Shown here piece by piece: positions 1-6,682 of a DNA stretch of 14,326 nucleotides (position 1 is the stretch's first letter; each line of letters opens with the position of its first letter). Position numbers and translations under genes: made by a program. The notes under the pieces are model-generated. The model did no database searches, was not told the DNA's origin, and saw only the letters and a list, made by a program, of their open reading frames with translations. This DNA is from an uncultured Arthrobacter sp. (GTDB lineage: Bacteria; Actinomycetota; Actinomycetes; Actinomycetales; Micrococcaceae). The stretch lies in assembly GCA_937873245.1 (NCBI GenBank), contig CALMVY010000306.1, positions 1-14,326 on the forward strand. Reading direction: 5' to 3'.

Positions 1-747
1 GTGGCCGGCCTCGCCGCGCAGACATCCCTGGTGAACGTCTTCGCCGGCATCCAGCTCGCCTTCACGGACGCGATCCGGGTGGACGACGTGGTGGTGGTGC
101 AGAAGGAATGGGGCCGGATCGAGGAGATCACCCTGACCTACGTGGTGGTCCACATCTGGGACGACCGGCGGCTGATCCTCCCCTCCACGTACTTCACCAC
201 CACCCCGTTCGAGAACTGGACCCGGCGGCAGTCCGAGGTCATGGGCACGGTTGAGTTCGATCTCGACTGGCGCGCCCCGGTAGAGGACATGCGCGCCGAA
301 CTCAAGAAGGTCCTGGCCACCACCGAGCTCTGGGACGAGCGGGTGGGCATCCTGCAGATCACGGACGCGACCGCCGGCTTCGTCCGGGTCCGCATCCTGG
401 TCAGCGCCGCGGACAGTGCCCAGCTCTTTGACCTGCGCTGCCTGATCCGCGAAGAGTTGGTGCTGTTCCTGCAGCAGGAACACCCGACGGCGCTCCCCCA
501 CGTCCGGCTCGAATCGCTCGGCGCTGTTTCGCTGGGTTCCGGGACGGCCGGTGCGGCCGGGACGTCTACCTCCGAACGGCCCGGCAAGGTCAGCGCCGCG
601 GACGAGCCCAGCCGGCACCCGGCGGATCCGCACGACTCCCAGCTGTTCACCGGATCGATCGAGGCGATCCAGCGTTCCAAGGCGTTCACCGGCCCGGGCG
701 CGGAAGTGTTCGAGGACCGGGACAAGAGCATCGCCGCGCAGAACTAG
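1..747 (+). CDS. MscS-family mechanosensitive channel, C-terminal part (5' end outside window)
   Basis: This is the C-terminal part of a small-conductance mechanosensitive channel, which opens under membrane tension and releases solutes during osmotic downshock. The frame is open at base 1, so the GTG there is probably an internal valine codon and the transmembrane N-terminus lies upstream. Residues 1-25 (GLAAQTSLVNVFAGIQLAF) match the pore-lining third helix and its kink. Residues 26-75 form the cytoplasmic beta domain, with VDDVVVV, GRIEEITLTYVVV, ILPSTYF and ENWTR all recognisable. Residues 80-172 match the alpha/beta cage domain. Residues 175-248 are a Gly/Ala/Ser/Asp-rich, probably disordered tail that is not part of the core family. 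The stop TAG is at 745-747. The family call is firm; which MscS subtype it is cannot be told without the N-terminus. Confidence 0.9.
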   Translation: MAGLAAQTSLVNVFAGIQLAFTDAIRVDDVVVVQKEWGRIEEITLTYVVVHIWDDRRLILPSTYFTTTPFENWTRRQSEVMGTVEFDLDWRAPVEDMRAELKKVLATTELWDERVGILQITDATAGFVRVRILVSAADSAQLFDLRCLIREELVLFLQQEHPTALPHVRLESLGAVSLGSGTAGAAGTSTSERPGKVSAADEPSRHPADPHDSQLFTGSIEAIQRSKAFTGPGAEVFEDRDKSIAAQN

Positions 748-751
748 TGAT

Positions 752-763
752 CCCCGGCCGGGG
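752..763 (+). terminator. Possible weak terminator after the MscS gene
   Basis: A self-complementary 12-mer, CCCCGGCCGGGG, begins four bases after the MscS stop codon and is followed by a pyrimidine stretch (TCTTCCCT). As a hairpin it gives only four GC pairs with a GGCC loop, and there is no real T-run. It is a weak candidate. Confidence 0.3.
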
Positions 764-858
764 TCTTCCCTGCCTGCGGGAACTGTTCAATAATCAGACG
801 TTGGTGAGTCAGCGTCGGCGCTGGCCGCCGAGCCTGCTGGACCAGCTGAGGAGACCCG

Positions 859-2646
859 ATGACGGTAGAACAGCCCACTGAAGAATCCGTTGAGGCTCCT
901 GCCCGCGACTGGTTCCAAAGCGCCGTCGTCTATCAGATCTATCCGCGCAGCTTCGCCGATTCCAACGGGGACGGCATCGGGGACCTGCGGGGCATCATCA
1001 GCAAGCTCGACTACCTGCACCGGCTGGGCGTCGACGTCGTGTGGCTGTCCCCGATCTACACGTCCCCGCAGGACGACAACGGCTACGACATCAGCGATTA
1101 CCGCAACGTGGACCCGATTTTCGGCACGCTCGAGGATCTGCGGGAACTGACGGACGGGCTGCACTCCCGGGGCATGAAGCTGGTCATGGACCTGGTGGTC
1201 AACCACACCTCGGACGAGCACCCCTGGTTCATCGAGTCACGTTCCTCGAAGGACAACCCCAAGCGGGACTGGTACTGGTGGCGGCCGCCGCGCGAGGATG
1301 CCGGCTCCGCCGCCGACGGCTCCGCTGATGGCCCGGGTGCTGCGCCGAACAACTGGGGTTCGGCGTTCTCCGGCCCGGCCTGGGAGTTCGACCAGGCCAC
1401 CGGCGAGTACTACCTCCACATCTTCTCCAGGAAGCAGCCGGACCTGAACTGGGAAAACCCGCAGGTCAGGGCGGCGGTCTACGAGATGATGAACTGGTGG
1501 CTGGACCGCGGCGTGGACGGCTTCCGGATGGACGTCATCAATTTCATCTCCAAGGACACGGCCCTGCCGGACGGGCCCATCGCCGCCGGCAAGCTCTACG
1601 GCGACGGCACCCCGTTCTACATCGGCGGCCCGCGGATCCACGAGTTCCTGCAGGAAATGCACCGGGAGGTCTTTGCCGGGCGCACTGGCCCGCTGCTCAC
1701 CGTCGGCGAAATGCCCGGCGTCACCGTGGACGAGGCCGTCCTGTTCACCGACCCTGAGCGGGCGGAGGTGGACATGGTGTTCCAGTTCGAGCACGTGGCC
1801 CTGGACCAGGAGGACGGCAATAAATGGCGGCCCAAGAAGCTCAAGCTCACGGACCTCAAGCAGACCCTGGGACACTGGCAGACCGGCCTGGCGGAGCGCG
1901 GCTGGAACAGCCTCTACTGGGGCAACCACGACCAGGCCCGGGCGGTGTCCCGCTTCGGCGACGACGGCCGGTACCGTGAGCTCTCCGCGAAGATGCTCGC
2001 CGGGGTCCTGCACCTGCACCGCGGCACGCCCTACGTCTACCAGGGCGAGGAACTCGGCATGACGAACATGACCTTCGGGGCCATCAGCGACTACCGCGAC
2101 ATCGAGGTCCTCAACCACCACCGCGAAGCCACCACCCATCTGGGCCACACCGACGCCGATGTCCTCGCGGCGCTGGCGCCGCTGAACCGCGACAACGCGC
2201 GCACGCCGGTCCAGTGGGACGCCTCGCGGCACGCCGGCTTCACCACAGGTTCGCCCTGGATCGCGGTCAACCCGAACGCCAACCACATCAACGCCGCCGC
2301 GCAGGTGGACGACCCGGACTCCGTGTACACCTTCTACCGGAAGGTGATCGGGCTGCGGCACACCGAACATGTGGTCTCGCACGGGGACTTCACGATGCTC
2401 CTGCCGCGGGACGAGCACGTGTACGCCTTCGTCCGCTCGGTGCCGGGCACCCAGCTGCTGGTGCTGGGCAACTTTTCCGGCCAGGACCAGGAGGTAATGC
2501 TCGACGACGCCGACGTTCCGGTCGCGTGGGGCAGCGCTGAACTGGTGCTGGGCAACTATCCTGCCGATGCCGTGGTGCCCCGGCTGCACCTCCGGCCGTG
2601 GGAACTGAAGGTCTTCCGCGCCGGAGCGGCGCGGTCTGACGGGTAG
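859..2646 (+). CDS. GH13 alpha-glucosidase, oligo-1,6-glucosidase type
   Basis: This 595-residue cytoplasmic glycoside hydrolase family 13 enzyme is predicted to release glucose from short alpha-glucans such as isomaltose or maltodextrins. A GAGGAGA ribosome site at 848-854 supports the ATG at 859, and there is no signal peptide. The (beta/alpha)8 barrel motifs are all present: YQIYPRSF near 25-32, the DSNGDGIGDL loop at 34-43, DLVVNH at 111-116, QPDLNW at 193-198, GFRMDV with nucleophile D225, TVGE with acid/base E284, and NHDQ with D358. QPDLN is the fifth conserved region typical of the oligo-1,6-glucosidase subfamily. Val226 right after the nucleophile is the residue linked to alpha-1,6 preference, where maltases tend to have Ala or Thr. 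Residues 145-163 are an Ala/Gly/Asp/Ser-rich insertion before NNWGS. Trehalulose or sucrose-acting relatives are possible, so exact substrate is inferred. Confidence 0.9.
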   Translation: MTVEQPTEESVEAPARDWFQSAVVYQIYPRSFADSNGDGIGDLRGIISKLDYLHRLGVDVVWLSPIYTSPQDDNGYDISDYRNVDPIFGTLEDLRELTDGLHSRGMKLVMDLVVNHTSDEHPWFIESRSSKDNPKRDWYWWRPPREDAGSAADGSADGPGAAPNNWGSAFSGPAWEFDQATGEYYLHIFSRKQPDLNWENPQVRAAVYEMMNWWLDRGVDGFRMDVINFISKDTALPDGPIAAGKLYGDGTPFYIGGPRIHEFLQEMHREVFAGRTGPLLTVGEMPGVTVDEAVLFTDPERAEVDMVFQFEHVALDQEDGNKWRPKKLKLTDLKQTLGHWQTGLAERGWNSLYWGNHDQARAVSRFGDDGRYRELSAKMLAGVLHLHRGTPYVYQGEELGMTNMTFGAISDYRDIEVLNHHREATTHLGHTDADVLAALAPLNRDNARTPVQWDASRHAGFTTGSPWIAVNPNANHINAAAQVDDPDSVYTFYRKVIGLRHTEHVVSHGDFTMLLPRDEHVYAFVRSVPGTQLLVLGNFSGQDQEVMLDDADVPVAWGSAELVLGNYPADAVVPRLHLRPWELKVFRAGAARSDG

Positions 2647-2706
2647 CCTGCCGGCAGAATAATCCGGAAAATCCTGCGATCCACAAGAAGAGTGAGGGAG
2701 TCTGGC

Positions 2707-2940
2707 ATGACCATTCCGCCGCCGCACGAACCTGAGCCGTTTCCGCCGGAACCCGGGCCCACCACGCCTGAGCCGCAGCCCGGGGACCCGTTTCCCCCGG
2801 AGCCGGGCCCGGTCCCGCCCCCGGCGCCGATTCCGGAGCCTGGCCCCGCCCCAACCCCCGGCCCGTTCCCCACGCCGGGTCCGCTGCCGATTCCCGACCC
2901 CGGCCCGGTCCCGCCCCGGCCGGACCCGACACGGTTCTAG
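2707..2940 (+). CDS. Small proline-rich protein of unknown function
   Basis: This 77-residue protein has about 38 prolines, plus many Glu and Gly and almost no hydrophobic residues. The ATG at 2707 is preceded by GAGGGAG at 2694-2700, a well-placed ribosome site; the in-frame GTG at 2692 sits where that site begins and is less likely to be the start. The octapeptide PFPPEPGP occurs twice (residues 11-18 and 28-35), and related units PIPEPGP and PIPDPGP follow at 41 and 61. There are PPP runs at residues 4-6 and 37-39, which normally need elongation factor P for smooth translation. No signal peptide, membrane helix, cysteine or known domain is visible. It starts 60 bp after the alpha-glucosidase on the same strand and is probably cotranscribed with it, ending at the strong terminator downstream. 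It is likely an extended polyproline-like peptide; its function is unknown. Confidence 0.65.
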   Translation: MTIPPPHEPEPFPPEPGPTTPEPQPGDPFPPEPGPVPPPAPIPEPGPAPTPGPFPTPGPLPIPDPGPVPPRPDPTRF

Positions 2941-2972
2941 CGGCGGTCAGGCGGGCCCGCACGCACGTTCAC

Positions 2973-3004
2973 GACGCGCAAGAAACCCGACGCGCAAAAG
3001 ACCC
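2973..3004. repeat. Imperfect 16-bp tandem duplication beside the terminator
   Basis: GACGCGCAAGAAACCC (2973-2988) is followed directly by GACGCGCAAAAGACCC (2989-3004), which differs at only two positions. The second copy is the outer left arm of the terminator stem. The arrangement suggests local slippage or a duplicated terminator arm. Confidence 0.7.
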
Positions 3005-3046
3005 CTCGACACCCGAATTCGGGTATCGAGGGGTCTTTTGCGCGTC
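2989..3046. terminator. Strong bidirectional terminator between convergent genes
   Basis: Two perfectly complementary 21-base arms (2989-3009 and 3026-3046) flank a 16-base centre that itself contains the palindrome ACCCGAATTCGGGT (3011-3024). Only the pair 3010/3025 fails to match. Within the stem the GC-rich core GACCCCTCGA is bordered by AAAA on one side and TTTT on the other, so transcripts of either strand end in a hairpin plus U-run. It sits between the stop of the proline-rich gene (+) and the stop of the X25 gene (-), and would serve both. Confidence 0.93.
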
Positions 3047-3068
3047 GGCCGGGCGGGGTGTCGGCGCC

Positions 3069-3965
3069 CTACGCGAAGACGATGTCGCGGGTCCGGTGGT
3101 CGTAGTGGATGACCAGCTGGCCGCCGGAGTGGTGCACCTCGTGGTTGGCGCCGTCGAACGCACCGAAGGCACCGAAGTTCACATCCCAGGAGCGGTTGAG
3201 CGCGATCTTGAAGCTGTAGGTACCGGCAGGGAGATCCGCCGCCAGCTTCCAGAGCTGGTCTACGAGGTCCAGTTCCATCTGGGATTCGTCGTACTGCGGA
3301 GCCCAGTTGGCCGGTGCGCCCAGCAGGACGTTGAAGTCGCCTGCCACGGCAACTGCTTCCGGCTGCTCAATGGTCTCGACACTGACGGCGGGCGCTTCCA
3401 TTGCATCAGTTGCACCCGCGGCCGGAGTTGCGGCGACTGGCGCCTCAGCGGCTTGACCCTTGTCGGAGGCCTTGCGCTTGCGGACCGCCTTGGCGACCGG
3501 AGCAACCGCCTCCTCGACCAGCTTGGCAGCCTTGTCGGCGACCTTTTCCGCAACCTTGGCGGCCCTCGGAGCGGCCTTCTTGGCCGGCTTTCCGGCGGGC
3601 GCCGTCGGCAGCGGGGTGTCAGCGGGAACGGGAGTTCCGGCGTCGAGCGCTGCGGCGAAAGCGGCGGGATCAGCGAACGCCACAGTGGCGCGCTGGCCGT
3701 CTTCCGTGATGGTCCAGCCCGAACGGCCCTTGACCAGCCAGCCGGCCTTGACCAGCTTCGCGGTGGCGGTGGTCAGCGTCTTGTGGCCGCGGGGAATGCC
3801 GCCGCTCAGCAGTTCACGCTCAAACTCGTTGAGCGGAACGCGGGCGATCGCCTCGCCGAGCACCGCTCCGGCGTTCAGCTTCTCGTCCGTCCACACCCCC
3901 TCGGTCAGAACGTCCAGCACAGCCTTCAGTCGTCGGTTGGTGTTTTCGGCAGTGTTCGCGCCCAT
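3069..3965 (-). CDS. Winged-helix / Ala-Lys-rich / pullulanase X25-domain fusion protein
   Basis: This 298-residue, apparently cytoplasmic protein has three parts. Residues 1-98 look like a winged helix-turn-helix: a helical start, then HKTLTTATAKLVKAGWLVKG (61-80) and a wing-like GWTITEDGQRATVAF. Residues 118-166 are rich in Ala and Lys (KPAKKAAPRAAKVAEKVADK), like histone-H1 or HupB tails. Residues 204-298 match the X25 beta-sandwich of bacterial pullulanases: VAGDFNVLLG, NWAP, LPAGTYSFKIALNRSWDVNFG and VIHYDHRTRDI. X25 domains normally sit in secreted amylolytic enzymes, yet no catalytic domain, signal peptide or membrane helix is present here. The start ATG (complement 3963-3965) has AGAGGAGA close upstream. 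An alpha-glucan-responsive DNA-binding protein is a reasonable inference given the nearby alpha-glucosidase, but neither sugar nor DNA binding is shown by the sequence alone. Confidence 0.8.
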   Translation of the reverse strand: MGANTAENTNRRLKAVLDVLTEGVWTDEKLNAGAVLGEAIARVPLNEFERELLSGGIPRGHKTLTTATAKLVKAGWLVKGRSGWTITEDGQRATVAFADPAAFAAALDAGTPVPADTPLPTAPAGKPAKKAAPRAAKVAEKVADKAAKLVEEAVAPVAKAVRKRKASDKGQAAEAPVAATPAAGATDAMEAPAVSVETIEQPEAVAVAGDFNVLLGAPANWAPQYDESQMELDLVDQLWKLAADLPAGTYSFKIALNRSWDVNFGAFGAFDGANHEVHHSGGQLVIHYDHRTRDIVFA

Positions 3966-4326
3966 GGGTCTCCTCTAGAAGCAATTGATCCACCTGCATT
4001 TTGCCAAGGATGGATGCGTTTCCGCGAGTAGAAACTGTTAACTCTGTGTGTCGTGACCCACTATTACACCCCATTCCGGCGGGCGCGAGGGGTCCAAGGC
4101 AGCCGTACTCGTGAGTAGTTTTTTCGGCGTCGAATCCCCGGCCCTGCCACGCCATGGGCTGCTGCACGAACTTGGGGACCAGAACAGGTCACAAACACCG
4201 GTGACGTCAGGGCCACCGCGGCCACCCCTCCAGCGCTGGAGGCGACGATAGACTCGGGCGCGGCGCCTTCACCGAACGCACCCGCCATATCGTCGATAGC
4301 CTTTACGCCGACCCGAGGAGCCAAAC
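3966..4326. other. 361-bp divergent intergenic region
   Basis: This gap separates the divergent starts of the X25 gene and the DUF2177 gene. It holds the ribosome sites of both (complement of TCTCCTCT at 3968-3975; GAGGAG at 4315-4320), the palindromes TGACGTCA at 4202-4209 and CCTCCAGCGCTGGAGG at 4227-4242, and a TAGACT -10-like box at 4249-4254. No convincing promoter for the X25 gene was found, and no small gene with a ribosome site. Confidence 0.6.
4227..4254 (+). promoter_or_regulatory. Palindrome plus -10-like box upstream of the DUF2177 gene
   Basis: A perfect 16-bp palindrome, CCTCCAGCGCTGGAGG (4227-4242), lies just upstream of TAGACT (4249-4254), which fits the actinobacterial TANNNT -10 pattern. 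The palindrome would cover the -35 and spacer region, a usual place for a dimeric repressor or activator. No TTGACA-like -35 is visible. Transcription would begin near 4261, leaving a leader of about 65 nt. Both the promoter and operator roles are inferred. Confidence 0.35.
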
Positions 4327-4761
4327 ATGAACGTCCGCGCCAAGAGATGGTTGCTTTCCTACGCGGTCGCCGCGGTGATCTTCGCCGCCGTCGACGTCGT
4401 CTGGATCGGTACCGTGGCGAGCAACCAGTACAGAAGCCAAATCGGCGAGCTGCTGGCGCCCAGCGCCAACATCGCCGGAGCCGTGGCCTTCTACCTGATC
4501 TATGTCGTCGGGATCGTGCACTACGGCATCCGGCCCAACCACCCGGACGCCACCATGCGGGAGCGGGTGACGGGTGCCGCCCTCTTCGGCTTCTTCACCT
4601 ACGCCACGTGGGCCCTGACCGCGCTCGCCGTCCTCAAGGACTTCCCCGCCGTCGTGGCCCTGACCGATATCGCGTGGGGCGTCGCGGTGTGCAGCCTTGT
4701 CACGTGGCTCACGGCCACCCTGCTGCGGCGCATGTTCGCGCGGGCCGGCACCTCGAAGTAG
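4327..4761 (+). CDS. DUF2177 family integral membrane protein
   Basis: This is a 144-residue membrane protein with four predicted helices at about 9-29, 46-66, 84-104 and 109-131. It matches the DUF2177 family in length and pattern: an early AVDVVWIG with an acidic residue inside the first helix, QIGELLAPSANI, AFYLIYVVGIVHYGI, GAALFGFFTYATWALT and LTDIAWGV. The ATG is supported by GAGGAG at 4315-4320 with a six-base gap. The function of the family is unknown. The buried Asp23 and Asp114, which recur in relatives, hint at a transport or proton-linked role, but that is speculation. The gene ends 19 bp from the convergent SulP gene, and no obvious terminator lies between them. Confidence 0.88.
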   Translation: MNVRAKRWLLSYAVAAVIFAAVDVVWIGTVASNQYRSQIGELLAPSANIAGAVAFYLIYVVGIVHYGIRPNHPDATMRERVTGAALFGFFTYATWALTALAVLKDFPAVVALTDIAWGVAVCSLVTWLTATLLRRMFARAGTSK

Positions 4762-4780
4762 CGCCCGCGTTGGTGTGGCC

Positions 4781-6514
4781 CTACTCCCCGGTGCTCCATT
4801 CGGCGCCGGTCTCGGCCATGTAGGCGGCCACGGCGGCATCGACGGTGCGGTAGAAGTGGCGGGGATCGATTTGCCGGGTGAGTTCGTAGCGCTCGATCTT
4901 CTCCCGGACCCCATGTTTGAGCTCCGCAAACACCAGCGAGGTCCCCTGCGCGTTCAGTTCCTCGTCCAGTTCGAGCAGCACGTCCGAGGCCGTGGTGTCC
5001 ACGTCCGTGATGGGTTCGGCCGCGATGACGATCCACCGCGGTTTGGGTTCGGTCCGGGCCAGCCGCCGGATATTTTCGCGGAAGGGCCTGACGTTCGCGA
5101 AGAACAGCGGCGCGTCGAACCGGTAGATCACCAGGCCGGGCAGGTGCTTCGCGTCCGGGTGGAAGTGCACGTCATGGAACCCTTCGACGCCGGGCACCCG
5201 CCCGATCACGGTCTCGTAGGGCCACCAGGCCCGGCGGAAGATGTTGAGGACGGACAGCCCCACTGCGATGGCGATACCGGGCAAAACCCCCAGGAGCGTC
5301 ACCCCAAGGAAAGCCGCGATCGAGAGATTGAACTCGGTCTTGCGCTGGCGCCAGAGCCGACCGGTGCCCGGGATGTCGGCGAGGGAAATTGACGCGGTGA
5401 TCACAATGGCCGCCAGCGCCGGCTGCGGCAGGTTCCGGAAGAGCCCCGGCAGCAGCACCAGCATCAGGAGGATCAGCACGGCACCCGTCACGCCCGTGAG
5501 CTGGGTCTTCGAGCCGGAGCGTTCCGCGACCGCCGTCCGGGAACCGCTGGTGCTCACCGGGAATCCTTGAAACAGGCCCGCGGCGAGGTTCGCGGCGCCG
5601 ATGCCGATCATTTCCTGGTTGCCCCGGATCTCGTCGCCGGAGCGCGCGGCGAACGACGACGCCGTCGAGATCGTGTCCGTCAAGGACACCAGGGCGATTC
5701 CGAGGGCGCCGGCGAACATCAGGGCAAAGTCCGAGAATTCCAGATACGGGATGGTGAACGGGGGGAAGCCCTGCGGCAGTTCCCCGACGAGCGAGACGCC
5801 GCGGTCCGCCAGGTCAAACAGCGACGTCGCCGCGATCGCGAGCACCACCATGACCAGCACCGACGGGACCTTGGGCAGCCACCGTTGCAGCGCCAGGATC
5901 AGCACAATCCCGGAGATCCCGACGGCGGCCGCGGCCACCACCGTCTCGCCGTTAGCCACTCCCTGGAGGAAGCCGACGAGGTCCCCGATGAAGCCCTCGC
6001 CGCTCACCGAGAAGCCGAAGAGCTTCGGGAGCTGGCCGACCAGGATGGTGATCGCGAGGCCGTTCATGTAGCCGATCATCGTGGGTTTGGAGATGAGGTC
6101 CGCGATGAAGCCGAGTTTCGCTACGGACGCGAGGACCATGATGACGCCGACCATGAGCGCGAGCATCGACGCGAGAACCACCGCTTTCTGCGGGTCGCCG
6201 TCGGACGCCACGAGCGGCAGGACCGTCGCCGCGATCATCGGGCCGAGCGAGGAGTCCGGCCCCAGGACGAGGATGCGGGACGGGCCGAAGACCGCATAGG
6301 CGAGCAGGCAAAGCACGGTGGTGTACAGCCCGGTGATCGGGGGCAGTCCTGCGAGCTCCGCGTAGGCCATGCCCTGCGGTACCAGCAGTGTCGATAGGAC
6401 AATTCCGGCGACGACGTCCTTGCCGAACCAGTCTTTCCGGTACGTCGCGGCGACGTCGAGGCCTGGCATCAGCTGGCGCAGCCAACCCGTCCGCGGCTGT
6501 CGGGTCTCGGTCAT
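4781..6514 (-). CDS. SulP family anion transporter with STAS domain
   Basis: This 577-residue inner-membrane transporter belongs to the SulP (SLC26) family, whose members move sulfate, bicarbonate or other anions, usually with sodium or protons. The membrane part spans roughly residues 30-430. It shows GIVLSTLLVPQGMAYAELAG, ISKPTMIGYMNGLAI (141-155) and the family signature GNQEMIGIGAANLAAGLFQG, followed by FPVSTSGSRTAV. The C-terminal cytoplasmic STAS domain (about 437-570) contains LVIYRFDAPLFFANV and DVDTTASDVL near 504-513. I chose the ATG at 6514 because the upstream in-frame stretch to 6619 is low-complexity, unlike the family, and would start inside an inverted repeat. There is no strong ribosome site; CAGAGT lies six bases before the ATG and may be a leaderless -10. 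Substrate cannot be assigned from this sequence. Confidence 0.9.
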   Translation of the reverse strand: MTETRQPRTGWLRQLMPGLDVAATYRKDWFGKDVVAGIVLSTLLVPQGMAYAELAGLPPITGLYTTVLCLLAYAVFGPSRILVLGPDSSLGPMIAATVLPLVASDGDPQKAVVLASMLALMVGVIMVLASVAKLGFIADLISKPTMIGYMNGLAITILVGQLPKLFGFSVSGEGFIGDLVGFLQGVANGETVVAAAAVGISGIVLILALQRWLPKVPSVLVMVVLAIAATSLFDLADRGVSLVGELPQGFPPFTIPYLEFSDFALMFAGALGIALVSLTDTISTASSFAARSGDEIRGNQEMIGIGAANLAAGLFQGFPVSTSGSRTAVAERSGSKTQLTGVTGAVLILLMLVLLPGLFRNLPQPALAAIVITASISLADIPGTGRLWRQRKTEFNLSIAAFLGVTLLGVLPGIAIAVGLSVLNIFRRAWWPYETVIGRVPGVEGFHDVHFHPDAKHLPGLVIYRFDAPLFFANVRPFRENIRRLARTEPKPRWIVIAAEPITDVDTTASDVLLELDEELNAQGTSLVFAELKHGVREKIERYELTRQIDPRHFYRTVDAAVAAYMAETGAEWSTGE

Positions 6515-6595
6515 ACCTGCACTCTGCCGGGCAGTGGCGCCCAGTGCATCCTCCGTCGCGGGTGACCCGGTCCGGCCGGGAACCGTCGTCGCCGA

Positions 6596-6652
6596 TGCCC
6601 TATCAGTTTTGGTCCCCAACCGCCGGTTTTAGCAACCAGAAGTGATAGGGCA
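6596..6652. repeat. 57-bp interrupted inverted repeat between SulP and adenine deaminase genes
   Basis: The arms TGCCCTATCA (6596-6605) and TGATAGGGCA (6643-6652) are perfectly complementary and extend inwards to 18 bases with 16 matches (6596-6613 against 6635-6652). The 21-base centre holds a smaller hairpin, AACCGCCGGTT. It starts 30 bp beyond the adenine deaminase stop on that gene's strand and lies about 80 bp upstream of the SulP start. It could be the deaminase terminator, but it lacks a U-run; an operator, a leader RNA structure or a dispersed repeat are alternatives. Confidence 0.7.
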
Positions 6653-6682
6653 ACCGGGGGCAATCCGGGCAAGGTGCGGGCG

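Noticed and set aside
1237..2727. 496-codon open frame on the minus strand
   Set aside because: It lies antisense to the GH13 gene with all its catalytic motifs, has no ribosome site, and its product is a Val/Arg/His-rich artefact of GC-rich codons.
4098..4157. tRNA-like stretch (GGCAGCC ... GTCGAATCCCCGG ... CTGCC)
   Set aside because: The T-loop resemblance is superficial; the T stem, D arm and anticodon stem do not form with proper spacing.
6515..6619. 35-residue N-terminal extension of the SulP protein
   Set aside because: It is low-complexity, unlike SulP N-termini, and its start codon lies inside the 57-bp inverted repeat.
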